The notes: a model not told the origin generated them from the letters alone. DNA of 64,000 nucleotides from Topomyia yanbarensis (GCF_030247195.1 NC_080672.1:2728001-2792000); one strand, 5' to 3'; positions 24,451 through 36,085 are shown, counted from the first letter of the stretch. Made by a program: numbers and translations.

Positions 24451-25285
24451 TCTAATGGTTGTTCATTGTGTCAGGTGGATATTTCCATAACTATTCTTAA
24501 TTTGCAGTAAAATAAGATATATTTCCATCTTTTCAATGAATCAAATTTTAACGTGAATTAAAATTGATGTACCCTAAAGTAAAAGATCGATCCAAACTCC
24601 AATAATTGAGATAACCATACTTCTTTGATCTTATGCTAATGAATTGATCTTGTTTTTGTAAGTCAAAAGGTACCAGCCTTATACTGTGACAGACAGTCGT
24701 TTCAAAATTATATTATTTTATGTATTTATGCTCCATATTTTCCAATAGTGCCAATGCACACTGAGTCACAGATTGGATCTAGCAAGACAAAATTAATAGC
24801 TCGTTGAGCTTACGTTCTAGTTTTCCTTCTTTATTTCATGAGCTGTCCTTTTCAATTTTCAAAACACTGTGATTGCAGTATTTGCCCGGCTTGCTCACAG
24901 CAAGAAAGAAGTGATAGCCATATCAGAAAAATATCCAGCCAATGATTAGCCAAACGCCATTAGGTACTAATGTCCCACACTAAAAATTTCAGTGTGTCGA
25001 TATAGAAGATCATGTTCCACAACAAAGATAAACTCAAGTTGCGTCGTATCTATGACACATGACAAACATATGAAACCAATTTTACAGCTGCCAAATAACA
25101 ATGTTTTATAGTTCAGTAAATAGTGAAAGAATAATTTGTCGGAAGTGGCGGCCCCTCGGAAGCAAACCAACAGTATTAGTCTAAGTTAAAAAAGTGCACG
25201 CTTCATTAAAAACTAATAACTTTTTTAAATATTCTACCAGGCGTTTCTATACTACCAGGCGTTCGGTTCTTCAACCAAAAGATAA
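24451..25285. other. No gene seen
   Basis: AT-rich spacer. Confidence 0.4.
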
Positions 25286-25289
25286 GAGT

Positions 25290-25500
25290 TCGTCTTCGCT
25301 TTCTTGTCAGCAAACCAGAGCTATATTTGCTTCCCGGGACATCACTCGGGACATGTGGCTTTAGGTGTTCACATATGCCGTGTGAACTGTTTGGAATTTT
25401 TTGTGTCTAACTAGTGCTAATTTGGGTACTAGTTTTATATACATCGTCTAACTAGACACCCAGATGGTGCTAGTTACTGACGAGATGAATTCGAAACACA
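25290..25500 (+). repeat. Hammerhead-bearing dispersed repeat, copy A
   Basis: Shares landmarks with 38,262-38,425 in reverse complement: CGGGACA, TATGCCGT(G/T)TGA, a TAACTAGTGCTAATTTGGGT-like block, and ACATCGTCTAACT, followed by the ribozyme-like core. Parts of the same repeat are at 31.5-31.75 kb. No reading frame. Confidence 0.75.
25441..25500 (+). ncRNA. Type III hammerhead ribozyme-like motif, copy A
   Basis: The order fits a hammerhead with open stem III. There is a GTC triplet at 25,446-25,448, then a stem I hairpin: TAACTAGACACC (25,449-25,460), loop CAGAT, GGTGCTAGTTA (25,466-25,476). The stem has 11 base pairs with one bulged A. Next come CTGACGA (25,477-25,483), a short stem II GA...TC (25,484-25,492) and GAAAC (25,493-25,497). 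C97 and A96 can pair with the G and T of the cleavage triplet; stem III beyond that is weak in this copy. All invariant core bases are present. Activity is inferred. Confidence 0.7.
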
Positions 25501-25559
25501 AAAAAGCAAAACTTAATTCTTTTAAATACTGTTTTCAGTTCCAACCGCTCCATTCATCA

Positions 25560-25730
25560 CTCTCTTTGGTCCATTCAGCCTTGTGTCCTTCGGCCTTAGA
25601 GCCATTCGTCCAAATGACTTTTCAACGTTATGACCATTATGACCGCTTCGACCGAATGTCTTTCGGCCTAACGGTATTCGGTCAAAGCACATTCGGCCTA
25701 ATGACCCAGCACCCACACCAGTCAAAATAA
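25560..25730. repeat. Degenerate TTCGGCC-type tandem repeat
   Basis: Repeats of a ~17-bp phrase such as CATTCGGCCTAATGAC and TTTCGGCCTAACGGTATTCG. The same phrase, as TTTGGCCGAATGCC, forms the array at 34,285-34,520. Confidence 0.75.
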
Positions 25731-25801
25731 TGGATAACGGAACCTTGACCCTAATATTGAAATTTCGAGCGAGGATCTAACCTGAAATTTTCCTATTCTG
25801 G

Positions 25802-26036
25802 CAGTGGCGGATCCAAGAGGAGGGTCTTGGGGGTCCGGACCACCTCCGAAACTGAGAATTTTAAAATTAGTTTCCATTTTAATTTGTTTTAAACTCAAAA
25901 TCATTTCAGACCAGATTCGACCACCAAAACTGATTTTTATTAAATAAGGTCATTACTTATTACGAATTGTACAGTGAATATTTCAAAATCGAACTATCTG
26001 ACCCCCTCCGAAATTTTTTTTCTGGATCCGCTCCTG
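25802..26036. mobile_element. hAT-type MITE
   Basis: The left end CAGTGGCGGATCCA and the right end TGGATCCGCTCCTG are imperfect inverted repeats, and both continue inwards into CCCCCTCCGAAA-type sequence. The flanks are TATTCTGG (25,794-25,801) and TAATTCTGG (26,037-26,045), an 8-bp duplication with one added base. CAGTGGCGGATCC termini and 8-bp duplications are typical of hAT elements. At 235 bp it is nonautonomous. Confidence 0.8.
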
Positions 26037-27325
26037 TAATTCTGGTATCGGTCTGCTATATTTTACCGACGGGAAAGGCTTTTTAAAAAAAAAAATGAGT
26101 GGGTGAATTCACAGTTATTCCACAATCCCCAACCCCTTTTCTGAATGTGCCACCTTTATTCGATTGTTCATTCAATAATAACTCGACGAGACACTCATCC
26201 CGATCATAATCGGCGACGGGAAACATTTCTTCCTTATACGGGTGAGCTTATGCAACTTTTACGCTTCGATTCATGGCAAAACCTTTTTTTTCTGTCTCCG
26301 AGAGGCTCTTTCGTGTTATTCACGTTTTTTCTCGGCTGCATCTGGTTCAATATGCCGTACGCTGTTCTGGCGTGTAGCCACTGCAAGCGTTCGGCTCTTA
26401 ACCTTGGGTTTTGTCGGAATTTCAGGTCGAACCAGACGTAACGATAATGACGTACCTTTGTGGTTATTTTATTTTTTTTTCTCCACATTCTCCTTTTGCG
26501 GATGGTCCCATCATGCTTGCCTCACGATATATGATTGATAATTGCGAGGCTAAGTTATAGGATGGTTACATGTGGCAAAATCATTGTTTTGAGCAATATA
26601 AAATACCCATATCCCCTTACTTTTTTTGAAAGCATATTAATTTATCTAGTCTTTTTAAAAAAAAATATTGTGATTATTTTGTTGATACAATGAAAGACGA
26701 TTTTTCGTTTTTTTTGTTCAAATACCAAATCCTTTTTCAACAAAATGATTTGATTTTGTTGAAAAAGGATGGGTCAAGGATAATTTTATATGCCTTAAGA
26801 CCGTTTTCAAATTTTTCATGCGCAAAAAACGTATACAAATTCATATTTTTTTGCATCTTCGAAAAGCCAAAAGGAAGCGAAGAAGGGGTTTTCTTATGCA
26901 AATTGTTATGCAAGATTGAAGTGTTGTACTATGCAAAAAACTCAATCCATTTTGTTTTTCCGTTTTTGGAAAAATAAACCCAGGTAATTATAAGCATTGC
27001 ACAATATTGGCTATAAATTCGCACATATATTGCATAAAAAACGGATTTAAGCATTTACAATTCAACCAAGTTCCATATTAGCATTGTAAATGCATAAAGG
27101 TACTTCTTCCCGAAATATAGGCTCCTTATACATATATAAAACTGATATAACGCATACATGCTTCAAGGATCCTTAAATTATGTATATTTAAATATGCAAT
27201 TAGTGGTACTATAGAGCTAATACGATGACAACACAATGCCAATATAATGCTGTAAAATATTGAATTATTGTTTTACTTAAAACTGTTCTTTATCAAACAA
27301 TTAAGAAGGTATGGTGTATACACAC
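26037..27325. other. No gene seen
   Basis: AT-rich with short overlapping frames; contains the hairpin at 26,729-26,770. Confidence 0.4.
26729..26770. repeat. Perfect 18-bp inverted repeat, 6-nt loop
   Basis: The arms ATCCTTTTTCAACAAAAT (26,729-26,746) and its exact reverse complement (26,753-26,770) enclose GATTTG. Confidence 0.9.
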
Positions 27326-27327
27326 TA

Positions 27328-27925
27328 GACCGGCAACAATTTTAATTATTTTCGGAACACTGTTTAATCAAACGGTAATTGGCTTCACATACCACTTGTC
27401 AAATATGAGCTTTTTTCGATAACTCTAGTCCCTCTCGAGATTTTTCAAGCGTGTATGTGAAAATATATGAAACATAGGCAATAGAAACATTAAATTCAGT
27501 ACAAAATGCCAGGATCATCTTGTGCATTTCAAAATCAGCAGATATATATCTTAAGGTGTAGGCATCAACATTGCTGAAGACTGACAATCGATCCGATTTT
27601 GCAGTAAAAAGATATTCTCATTTAAGATTATATGTTGCCTCTCTTCAAAGTTAAATAACTTTTTAGGGAAACCTCCAATCAGTATGCGATCTTCAACAAA
27701 GCTGTTCGTTATAAAATAAGCTACGTGACCGTAAGTTTTGACGTATGTAGAGTTGCTGTGATTTTTTTTGTTTTAATTTTATATTTCCGAATTTCCATAT
27801 ATATTATTATAAAAACTTTAAACCTCTTATGAGTGAATTAGAGCTATCGGAAAAAGCTCATATTTTGCATATGATTACCATTACCAATTACTATTCGAAT
27901 CAGCAGTGTTCCGAAAAAAAGTGAA
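27328..27925. mobile_element. Long-TIR MITE, copy A
   Basis: The left arm begins GACCGGCAACAATTTT and continues TTTTCGGAACACTG...CAAATATGAGCTTTTTTCGATAACTC (27,347-27,425). The right arm (about 27,840-27,925) is its inverted counterpart, ending CAGTGTTCCGAAAAA. TA precedes the left end. The centre has no long frame. The same element is at 43,257-43,901, with about the same length and diverged sequence. Confidence 0.8.
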
Positions 27926-28340
27926 TATATCGCACGTATCCAATTGTTACGTGAATATATTCGTGCGGGGATTATCATACATGAAGGCGATCTCACAGTG
28001 TACGTGTAAGACCAGGCATTCTTGAAATGAGTCGTTGGATGTGTGATAGAGCTATCACCTTTCATCTCCTGGGCTAAAAACGGTTTGCATCTTTAGATAA
28101 AACCAATTTGTCATTGAAAATCTGTAACCAATTTTCACATAAAAGCACTGCCGGTCAGTGGGAGGTGGATTGTGCGCATACAAAACAAAACAATCAAATT
28201 TCGATTTTGATTATTTGTATGCCAAATTCTATATACCATTCGGAAGGTGTTACAAATAGCTAACTTTCCACCACAGAACATATATAGATTCAAACTGAAA
28301 CGTTTTGGACATTTGTTTGTCATGAACTGGGATTCAGTCA
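27926..28340. other. No gene seen
   Basis: AT-rich; the 73-codon minus frame at 28,135-28,356 has no recognisable motif. Confidence 0.35.
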
Positions 28341-28910
28341 ATACGGCTGTTGACAAGAAATACGTCTATTGTTCGGCACATTGTCCGCATGATGAGCCTT
28401 CTCATGTTTTAATATGGTTGTGACAGACTAAGGCAGAAATGGGCTTCTGCTCATTATCAGCAGTGACTTAAAAGTCCATCACATAATATAAGGCTGATCA
28501 AATATCAATTCAAAGAGCTCTGAATTCATGACATACTTAAACAGTATGGATCTGCTTAAGATTAATGCAGAAAATCACCCAATATTTTCACGATCTGATA
28601 ATGCAGAGGTGTTAGATGTGACTCTCTGCTGTGACAATACACCAACTTTTATCATTTAAACATTTCCTTAGATATCCTCACATATCGTAATCCAAAATCT
28701 ACGAACGGGGACCTCTACGAAGAGGGCTTGGCGACTAGGTTTCATATGTACCTTTCAACGATTAAATCGCCAAGTGACCTGGATGAGATCGTGAATAAAA
28801 CTTACTCGTAGTAGCAGCATACCAAGAGGCTTGTACGCTTGAAGTTATGCTAGACTCAAAAAACTATGTAGACGACAAGCAGTTGTAGGAAAAACATTAT
28901 GTTTCTTATT
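28341..28910 (+). pseudogene. LINE endonuclease-domain relic
   Basis: Broken plus-strand frames retain the C-terminal half of an apurinic-like endonuclease of the R1/LOA/Jockey type. They read YVYCSAHCPHDEPSH (about 28,360-28,405), then HHII.G.SNINSKSSEFMTYLN (28,475-28,540), then FSRSDNAEVLDVTL (28,585-28,625) and RNPKSTNGDLYEEGLATRF (28,690-28,745). These match the family's DxNAHH..WG, LN-x-x-x-x-x-x-x-N and EVLDLTL motifs. The Asn/Asp and Trp of the first motif are partly lost, and there are at least five stops or frameshifts. It would have cut target DNA for retrotransposition; it is dead here. Confidence 0.7.
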
Positions 28911-29369
28911 TTCCCATGCAGTGATAATCGGATCCGTATACTGCCACCTACCTGTGAAAATAAGAGCCATTAGATTTTCACTATTTAAATTATCGAACAA
29001 GCCGATACAACCTTCAAGCATATTTTTTCCGGCAGCTAAACTCGCTAGATTTGGTTCAAAATTGAGGCAACGTTTTGTTCTGGACTTGTCTATACCAGTA
29101 GAAAATTGTGTCCTAGATGGCTGTTTTCAACAAAAACTTTCACGTTGGTTACAAGACTGAACTGTATAGGGAAATATTACGTTCCTATCTATACTGAAGT
29201 TGAAGAACGTTAGCAAGCCATCAGTTGTAATAATAGCGGACCGAATTACCTTCAGGCGTTATCAGCTGATGCAGAAAAGGCACGCAATAGTAGACACAAT
29301 TATTTATTATACAAAAAATAGTTGTTTTTTTCACGCAAGAGGGCACAATATCTAATTTAAAATTAGTTT
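28911..29369 (+). pseudogene. Possible further LINE fragments
   Basis: The 79-codon frame at 28,921-29,160 is not recognised. At 29,225-29,300 a frame reads NNSGPNYLQALSADAEKARN, similar to SGPDDPLMLSADAENASPP in the 53.5-kb ORF1 relic. This suggests that pieces of an ORF1 end lie here next to the endonuclease relic. Confidence 0.35.
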
Positions 29370-29433
29370 TCAGCGTTTCGGATTCTCCTCATCAGTTACT
29401 AGCACCATCTTGGCGCAAATTAGATGTTGAATT
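29370..29433 (-). ncRNA. Type III hammerhead ribozyme-like motif, copy C
   Basis: Read on the minus strand: TTCAAC, cleavage triplet ATC (29,425-29,423), stem I strand TAATTTGCGCC, loop AAGAT, stem I strand GGTGCTAGTAA, CTGATGA (29,395-29,389), stem II GGA-GAA-TCC (29,388-29,80), GAAAC (29,379-29,375), GCTGAA. Stem II pairs perfectly. Stem III can form eight positions (TTCAACAT with ACGCTGAA) with two C-A mismatches. Stem I has several mismatches, so this copy is probably weak or inactive, but the core is intact. Confidence 0.7.
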
Positions 29434-29438
29434 TAAGC

Positions 29439-29865
29439 TATTCTATTCTATTCTAACCCTTACACAGCCAGTATTGAAAAGCATCCTGGAAAACACTTCA
29501 GTTTTTCTGTAGTGTCTTTCTTGTCAACATTAATATTTGAAGCATATTATAATATATCGCAAATATTAAAACGGCCAGGCCTACTGTGCAGAGTTGGGTT
29601 TGAAGATGTTTCAATATTATACGGCAATTGAATTATTCATTTAATGAACAATTCAACCAATGAATCGTTTTGAAACTTGAATGAGGAAGAAACGAGGACA
29701 ACCGTACCGACCGTTTCAGTTTAGAGGGGGTTAGAATAAAACGTTGGGAGTAACTATGCTAAGAAGGTTAATGTCACTCCTTTGGTCCTTTGCGATGGGA
29801 CAAAGGTATTTACACCTTGCCCTGACTCATTGAGCCTAGGTTATAGCGCCTTTACTCGCTCTCCT
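29439..29865 (-). mobile_element. AATAG-tailed retroelement, copy 1
   Basis: On the plus strand it starts with (CTATT)n, then CTAACCC(T)TACACAGCCAG and continues nearly identically to 50,617-51,026 and 36,490-36,838. On the minus strand the element therefore ends in GGGTTAG followed by AATAG repeats, a typical 3' tail of a LINE or SINE. This copy extends further 5' than the others (beyond 29,860) but the true 5' end is unclear. No coding sequence seen. Confidence 0.75.
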
Positions 29866-31480
29866 CAAAACTAATGCTGACTTCGGTCTAATGCTGATTT
29901 CATCCCTGGATTCGAGTCGCCCGAGACTCGCTCTAATATTTATTAAAGCCATATAAAACGACAGTTCAGAGCGAACCTAGAGCGACTGAATCCAAAAATG
30001 AAATAAGCATGAGCATGCACGCGGTGTGTGATAAGTGTTTTATTTTTTACATAACCCCATTATTTTCCCTGCAATGGTATTCTGGAAATTGGTTGATACT
30101 GAACTCTTGCACTACGAGTGTCAACATTCTGGGGATTTCCTCAGTAGATTGATCCTTGTCCTTATGGGCGAATCTGAAGATTTGATTGCGACATGGTCGT
30201 TCCGGAGCACGTTTGTATGAAGCGGTTTTAATATAAATAACGATCTCCTAAGAAAGGCTCATGAATTTTTCAACGCATTTTTCTGAGTTTCCATAGATAT
30301 TCCGTGATCTATTTACGTATTCTAACAGTACTGGCCTCACGTATAACACAAGAAAGAAGACATGTAACAATACTCGCCTATGACAAAAGTATTTTTCCTT
30401 TTTCGATTTTTTATATCCCAGCTTCTTTACAAACTTTACAAATTTTCACTTTTATCAATTAACAAAGACCGTTTTGAAGGCCAAAAATTAAACAGGAAAG
30501 CACTAAAATTTGCGTAGGACGTCGATATTTTCATTAGAAATTTCGGTAGCACGATTATTTCGTAGAAATATGACGGATGATAAACAGAAGGTTTACTACG
30601 ATACTTTCAAAACTTCTAGAGCCAAATGAATCCTTAGCCATCAAAGCGCAACAATCCCACTCAATGCTCCGCCTTCATGCCACCGCATAAAATGAATCTA
30701 GTCGTTGACAGTAGAGATGAATTTGAAGAAACCTACACTACGTGGAATTGTGTAAGCCCAGTATGCTTTGTAGATTACAAACATGACATCAATTCCCGTA
30801 TAAACTACTAGAGGAGCAACGTATGAAAAAAAAACTTCAACAAATCATACAACCGTGAAACAAATAAAATGAAACTGAAGATGCTAGATTCACACGCTAG
30901 GTTTTCCATTTACAATTACAACCTATAAAGGTTTGTGTGGCGTTCGGCTTTCCGAAACAAGCTAACATACAATATAAATATAAGTTAAAAAAAAATCTAA
31001 TGAATTAGGACAACTTTAACAAGAATAAAAGGAAAGGTCTCACCCGATGGCCGTCCGATTAACCTTTTATGAATTACTTCAATCCTGAAAAATTCGTCAA
31101 ATTCACAATCGTAGAAGATCTCCCGGTTAAATTAGAGAAGCATTCGTTTCTTTTTCAAACCGCAGAATTGATGAATTTCGAGTTCCAAAATCATGGTCAT
31201 CCTAACATGATGTATGCGGTCGAATGACATCAATCCGGAATGTGCTTCGATTCCTGTGTTGCTTCAGTTGATAAATGCTAGCTAATATCGTGAATTGTGC
31301 ATGTACGAGTGCTCAGAGTTGTCTTCTGGGGCTGTAATATATGCATTTTGTTGTACTTCTGGATTCACCGACACCAACAACGGAATCCGAACTTGCCCAA
31401 TTCCAGGCGTTGAACTTTGTACTGTTTGATTCTCTTGTTGAACCATTTTTATCTACTTTACAGTTTACACTCAATAACGT
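29866..31480. other. No gene seen
   Basis: AT-rich. Between 29,880 and 29,990 short phrases such as CGAGACTCGCTCT repeat near GAGCGAACCTAGAGCGACT, perhaps the continued 5' part of the AATAG element. The remainder is unassigned. Confidence 0.35.
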
Positions 31481-31489
31481 GAGCAAATA

Positions 31490-31745
31490 ACAGCTTTTAG
31501 ATGTTGAATTTAAACTAGCGCCAAAACGCCTGGCACTACGCAAAAAAATGTCAAACCAAAAAACTGTTTCGGATTCCGCATTATCATGAGCAAACCAGAG
31601 CTTCTCTGCTTGTTTGTCACTCGGAACATGCTAGTTGCTTAGTTCATGCAAGACGTATGACTTGGATTTAGGATGGAGCGTTTAATTTTGGTGCTAGTTC
31701 AGATTTAACATCTAATTGGCACCAAAATGCTGCTAGTTTTAAAAA
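31490..31745. repeat. Decayed fragments of the hammerhead-bearing repeat
   Basis: Phrases TGTTTCGGATTCC, CAAACCAGAGCT, CACTCGG.ACATG and TTTGGTGCTAGTT are shared with copies A to C. At 31,705-31,735 the stem I hairpin (ACATCTAATTGGCACC, AAAAT, GCTGCTAGTTT) is present but the CTGANGA and GAAAC parts are lost. Confidence 0.55.
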
Positions 31746-31931
31746 ACGCGCAGAAACATCCAGCGAAGAAGCAGACGACAAAAACGACGCATCCACAAAT
31801 GCAAAAAGCAAACAAAAAAATTGAAATCACGAAAAATTGCAGATGGGGAAATGCTATTATCATTCTGCTAGAACATTTTCTGATTGAAAAGGGGGAGGAC
31901 ACGAGCCCCTCCCTGGAGCCACCAGTGAGAT

Positions 31932-32158
31932 TGGTGGATGGGCAAGGGTTTAACACAAGTTATTCGGTTGAATCATGTAGTTGTTTAAGCATAGTTGAGC
32001 ATAATAACGAAATAATGTTTCACTTTGGTTGACTTTTAGGCACTATTTAAAAATATTGCTCAGTATGTCTGTTGTTATTTTTAGTGACCGTGCCAGCTCA
32101 TGACACAAACACGGAGACAAAAACCCGGATCACATTCGCTGACGAATCCTTCAATAAC
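31932..32158 (+). repeat. Long inverted duplication, left copy
   Basis: Begins GGTGGATGGGCAAGGGTTTAA and includes TTTGGTTGACTTTT, GTGACCGT, CAGCTCATGACACAAACA and GGATCACATTCGC. The reverse complement, with roughly one base in four or five changed, lies at 39,433-39,643. No reading frame spans it. Its nature (transposon end or segmental duplication) is unknown. Confidence 0.8.
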
Positions 32159-33950
32159 AGTGATTAGTATAGGATCGTATTAATTTCCCAATTCCAGATG
32201 GCCTGCAATCCCTCCAGAGTAATCATCCGCTTTCGTCACGTACAAGGCAACAGTCACATTTTCACCAGTCGCCAAACGGAGAGTACATAAAAGAGCGCTC
32301 CTTATTTCGCATCCTCATGGTTTATATAGTTATAAATGTACATGCTGATAAAATCAGTAACCCAAAACCAGTCCACCTTCTTCTTCATCGTATCCTGGCT
32401 AGATGACGAGGTCGCTATCCATCGTCGCTATATTACTCTTCACGCTCCTTTGTGTCCTTTCTATATTCCAAACAACGAAAAAAAAAAATACAACGCCACG
32501 AAAGATCGCACATTGCTACACTGCTCTAGCGAACGAAACCGATTTCAGCTGCTTTATTTTCTTGTTGCGCTGCTGCTGCTACTGCTGCTATTGCTGTTGC
32601 TGTCGTCTCGACATATTTTCTAGACTACGGTCTTATGTACATACGTACAAAAGTTACACAGCGTTCAGGCCATGCCACAGCTCGTAAAGCACTGAGCCAC
32701 TTGGTAGTGTGTATATTTCCGTACATAAGCAAAAAGCACCAGACATCATCGTCATCGTCGTCTTGTTTTGGGGCCAACCGGTCCAACCCACCCACCACCC
32801 ACTTTTTTGCTTGCGGACGAGGAGTGCTTTACGATCCACATGCCGCCGTGTGGCACTCACTCTCACCCCAGCTGTGCCACTCACTTGTGCGACGATCATG
32901 GTACTCCCCATGGTTGCTGTGATGGTTTTTTTTTTTCAGAGTACATAAGGCGCACGAGGAATGCGAACACGACGGAGAACAAACAAACCGAGAAAATGAT
33001 GGAAAGGAAAAAAAGCTACACGCTCCACTCGGTATATAACACAGAGCCTAGGCACCACGATCTGTGTGAACATGTGGAAAAAGCTTCCTTTTATAGCTAT
33101 TGTGTCCTTTCCCGTTGTACAGTTTCGTGCCAGTGGGAATAAGCACTGTGAGTCCCGAATGCAATGATTGTGGTCAAAATGCATTCCGAAACATTTATCA
33201 GTGTCATACTGCTGTTTGCGGTGATCTGCAAAAATATTATCACTTCCAGCAACAGTTCTACGAATACCAGCAAAAACGATAACAGTCACCGTCGTCGCAA
33301 TGGCCATTCTTCAGCACCGGGTGTTCAAGGATGCAGGTGGCTGAGGCAGGCAGGTCACCACCGACAAACTCTGTCGGTATTCTATATGTACATACATTTA
33401 GTCCTTTTTGCCTGAACCACCTCCTAACCACCCGAAACTCGGAAAACCGATGGAAAGCTAACCCACTTCATTTCACTTGGTGTTCCCCCTTCATCGTCCC
33501 ATTCATCCCCGGAAATGGCACCTTTGCCGACGAACGAACCTCGAGAAAAGCCGTACTACACACAGAGCAGCACAGAAGCGAGCAGCTTGGCAAAAGAAAA
33601 TCACTTTATGTAGATTTGTTTGACGCTCGATTTTGGTGTACATAAAACAGGAGCCGCTCGCTGGAATGACAACGGGGAGGATGTGGTTGTGCTTTACTGC
33701 TTTTTACTGAAAACTTTTACCGCGAGGCGAATATTTCACATGAGCAGAACACAGTTCCACAGCGGCCGGGTGTGTGTGTGTGTGTGTGTTGGCTGGCATA
33801 ATTTCAGGAGGCTGCTGCTTGTTCTCTTGTCGGGCGAGAACACGTATTGAATGAATGTGAAGAAGAGCAGATGGAACGAGTGATGACGGTAACCGGCACA
33901 AGTGTTCTGTTCGGTGGATATCTTCCGGATCAGGGATGTGTACCTATCAG
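32159..33950. other. Single-copy-looking noncoding DNA with trinucleotide run
   Basis: Balanced composition, CTG/CTA/TTG run at 32,566-32,605, GT run at 33,771-33,789. Frames up to 124 codons overlap on both strands without any domain. Confidence 0.35.
33771..33789. repeat. (GT)n run
   Basis: Nine GT repeats. Confidence 0.9.
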
Positions 33951-34284
33951 GTTATGGTTAAGTGAGGGGAATGTTTTCGTAATGATTATGAAATGATGTT
34001 ATTTTGGTATCGTTTATCGGGTTGGAACTTGTGCTTAGACAAATCGAAGATTGGTTGACATCCCTAGTAGCAAAATCAGTTTTAAAGTACTCTTGAAGGA
34101 GTTTTCATACATCGTTCCATGATTCTACGAATCTACGAGAAAACAGTTTACCCATTCCCTGCGTGTGATGCCATACGACATCACCACACATGATGTGCGT
34201 TATTTTATCGTATCAGAGGGCATGAACATATTCGAAGTAGATTTTGTATTTAATAAACAAAGCATAGATTAAGCTCTTATCAAT
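33951..34284. other. No gene seen
   Basis: AT-rich spacer. Confidence 0.4.
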
Positions 34285-34520
34285 TGGCCGAATGCCATTT
34301 AACCGAATGCCGTTTGACCGACTGTCATTTGGCCGGAAGATATTTGGATGGAAGGGCCGTTAAACCGACGGCTGTTAGGACGAATGATCCATTTGATCGA
34401 GTGTCATTCGGCTGAAAAGGTCATTTGGCCGAATGCCGTTTGGCCGAGTGCCGTTTGGCCAAATACCATTTGATCGAAATCCAGTTGGCGACTGCTAGAT
34501 AATCAAAGGCAATTTAATCG
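34285..34520. repeat. TTTGGCCGAATGCC degenerate tandem array
   Basis: About a dozen ~17-bp repeats of the type ATTTGGCCGAATGCCGT with many substitutions. Related to 25,560-25,730. Confidence 0.85.
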
Positions 34521-35164
34521 AATGTTACAATTTTATTGATGTTGTTCCTTTTATTGAACTCACGCATTGTATTGTGTCATTGAATGTCGGATTGAAGAAA
34601 ATACAATAATTTCTGTTCGAATAGCTGATATTAGAACTATCGACAATGTGTTGTTTCTTAGTGGCTGTATTATAATACAAAAATCCTTGACAATCTAGGT
34701 ATGTGTCATTGTGTATAGGACTGAAACGATCCAATTGATACAGAGAATCATTCCTTGTTAGCGAACAGATTTTAGAAGAGCGATTTATGACAAAATTCAA
34801 TGAAAAATGTAAAAAATGTAGTATACTATGTCCATCAATATTCTCGTACTCAATCAATGCTAATCCGAAAATGAATCTTCGTTAAATACTGAAATGTTTT
34901 CTACATTTTATTGGATACATCGATAAGAAAATTCTTCAAATTATGGAGATTCGGTTCGATGCCAATTCATCACTAAATAAATGAATTGCTAAATCGAAAA
35001 GTGCTTTTTGACTATTAATTTATTTACTATTCAATGATTTTGCATAACTGACATAACTGGTGATCAATTTCCGTCGACGAAAATTATTTGCTGCATTTAG
35101 TCCTTCATTTCTGTTTTTGGTATAAGTCCATGTCATTGTCATCACATTTAATTACAAATTCTCT
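34521..35164. other. No gene seen
   Basis: AT-rich; 110-codon minus frame at 34,525-34,857 is unrecognised. Confidence 0.35.
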
Positions 35165-35908
35165 CATATACGTACAAACGTACAAACGCTCGTTGCCTAT
35201 GCGATAACACAAACCTGGTCACAACCGCGAGCATGGAATTGCAATTATCCACACATTCTTACGTCCACTATCTCACCAACATTAAAACACCCCGGTAATT
35301 AAGTAAACGTTACAGTACTATAAATTTACAAACGCGGTCTCAGGAGTAAACATACAAACGCCCCTGTTCGCGCGAAAATCAATCGGTTACGTCCGGAAGT
35401 CCCTTTTTCCGGCCCTAATAGCATAGGTCAAATGCATTCAGGTGGACCAAACAAAAAAATTACGCTCACATCCACTAAACAACACATTCCATGGTGACGA
35501 AAAAATTCGAATTTATACACGCGAAGTCACATACACGCGCAAACAATCAGATTCACGGCCCACGCGCGATCATCTAAGAACACACGCGGATATGCAAAAG
35601 CACACACGGTCATAAATTAGAATTTATACACGCGAAGTTACATACACGTTAGCATGATCGAGCGCGTTCACGTACAAACGCTCGAACCATTCGCCATGAT
35701 ACACGCGATCGCGAACTCCCTACGCCTATACATATCTAAACCGTGTAATGAATATCACATTCAGAATGACGGCCCGCTACAATTGGCCTTAAACAGTGTT
35801 TTAGTGGCTGACATTTCTCATCTCGTCTGAATTTGTTAGTGAGTGATTCTGGCGGTGAGTCCTGTCCTAGCTCTACAGCTCCAGTGGGACAACTCTCAAA
35901 GAAAAATC
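35165..35908 (+). mobile_element. 3' part of the long retroposon, copy 3
   Basis: Landmarks in order: ACAAACGCTCG, AAACCTGGTCAC, CACCCCGGTAATTA, ACAAACGCGGTCTCA, CGGTTACGTCCGGAAGTC, TCAGGTGGACCAA, ACACATTCCATGG, GATTCACGGCCCACGCGCGATC, then the 3' segment TCACATTCAGAATGACGGCC to CCAGTGGGACAACTCTC and a short A-rich tail. The 5' head is missing. Confidence 0.7.
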
Positions 35909-36085
35909 CGCTAGTTTGCAAGATATAACCATCAGAATTTTCAATTCAATGGAACCATTTGAGGAATTCCACGGGGAAGTGGCCGACCATAAAAATCCAC
36001 CATCTCCAATTTTAACAAAAATTTGCAGCTATGTTTGGTTTATGAGTCTCCATGATTTCCACAGGTTATTAGACCATTTTGACTC

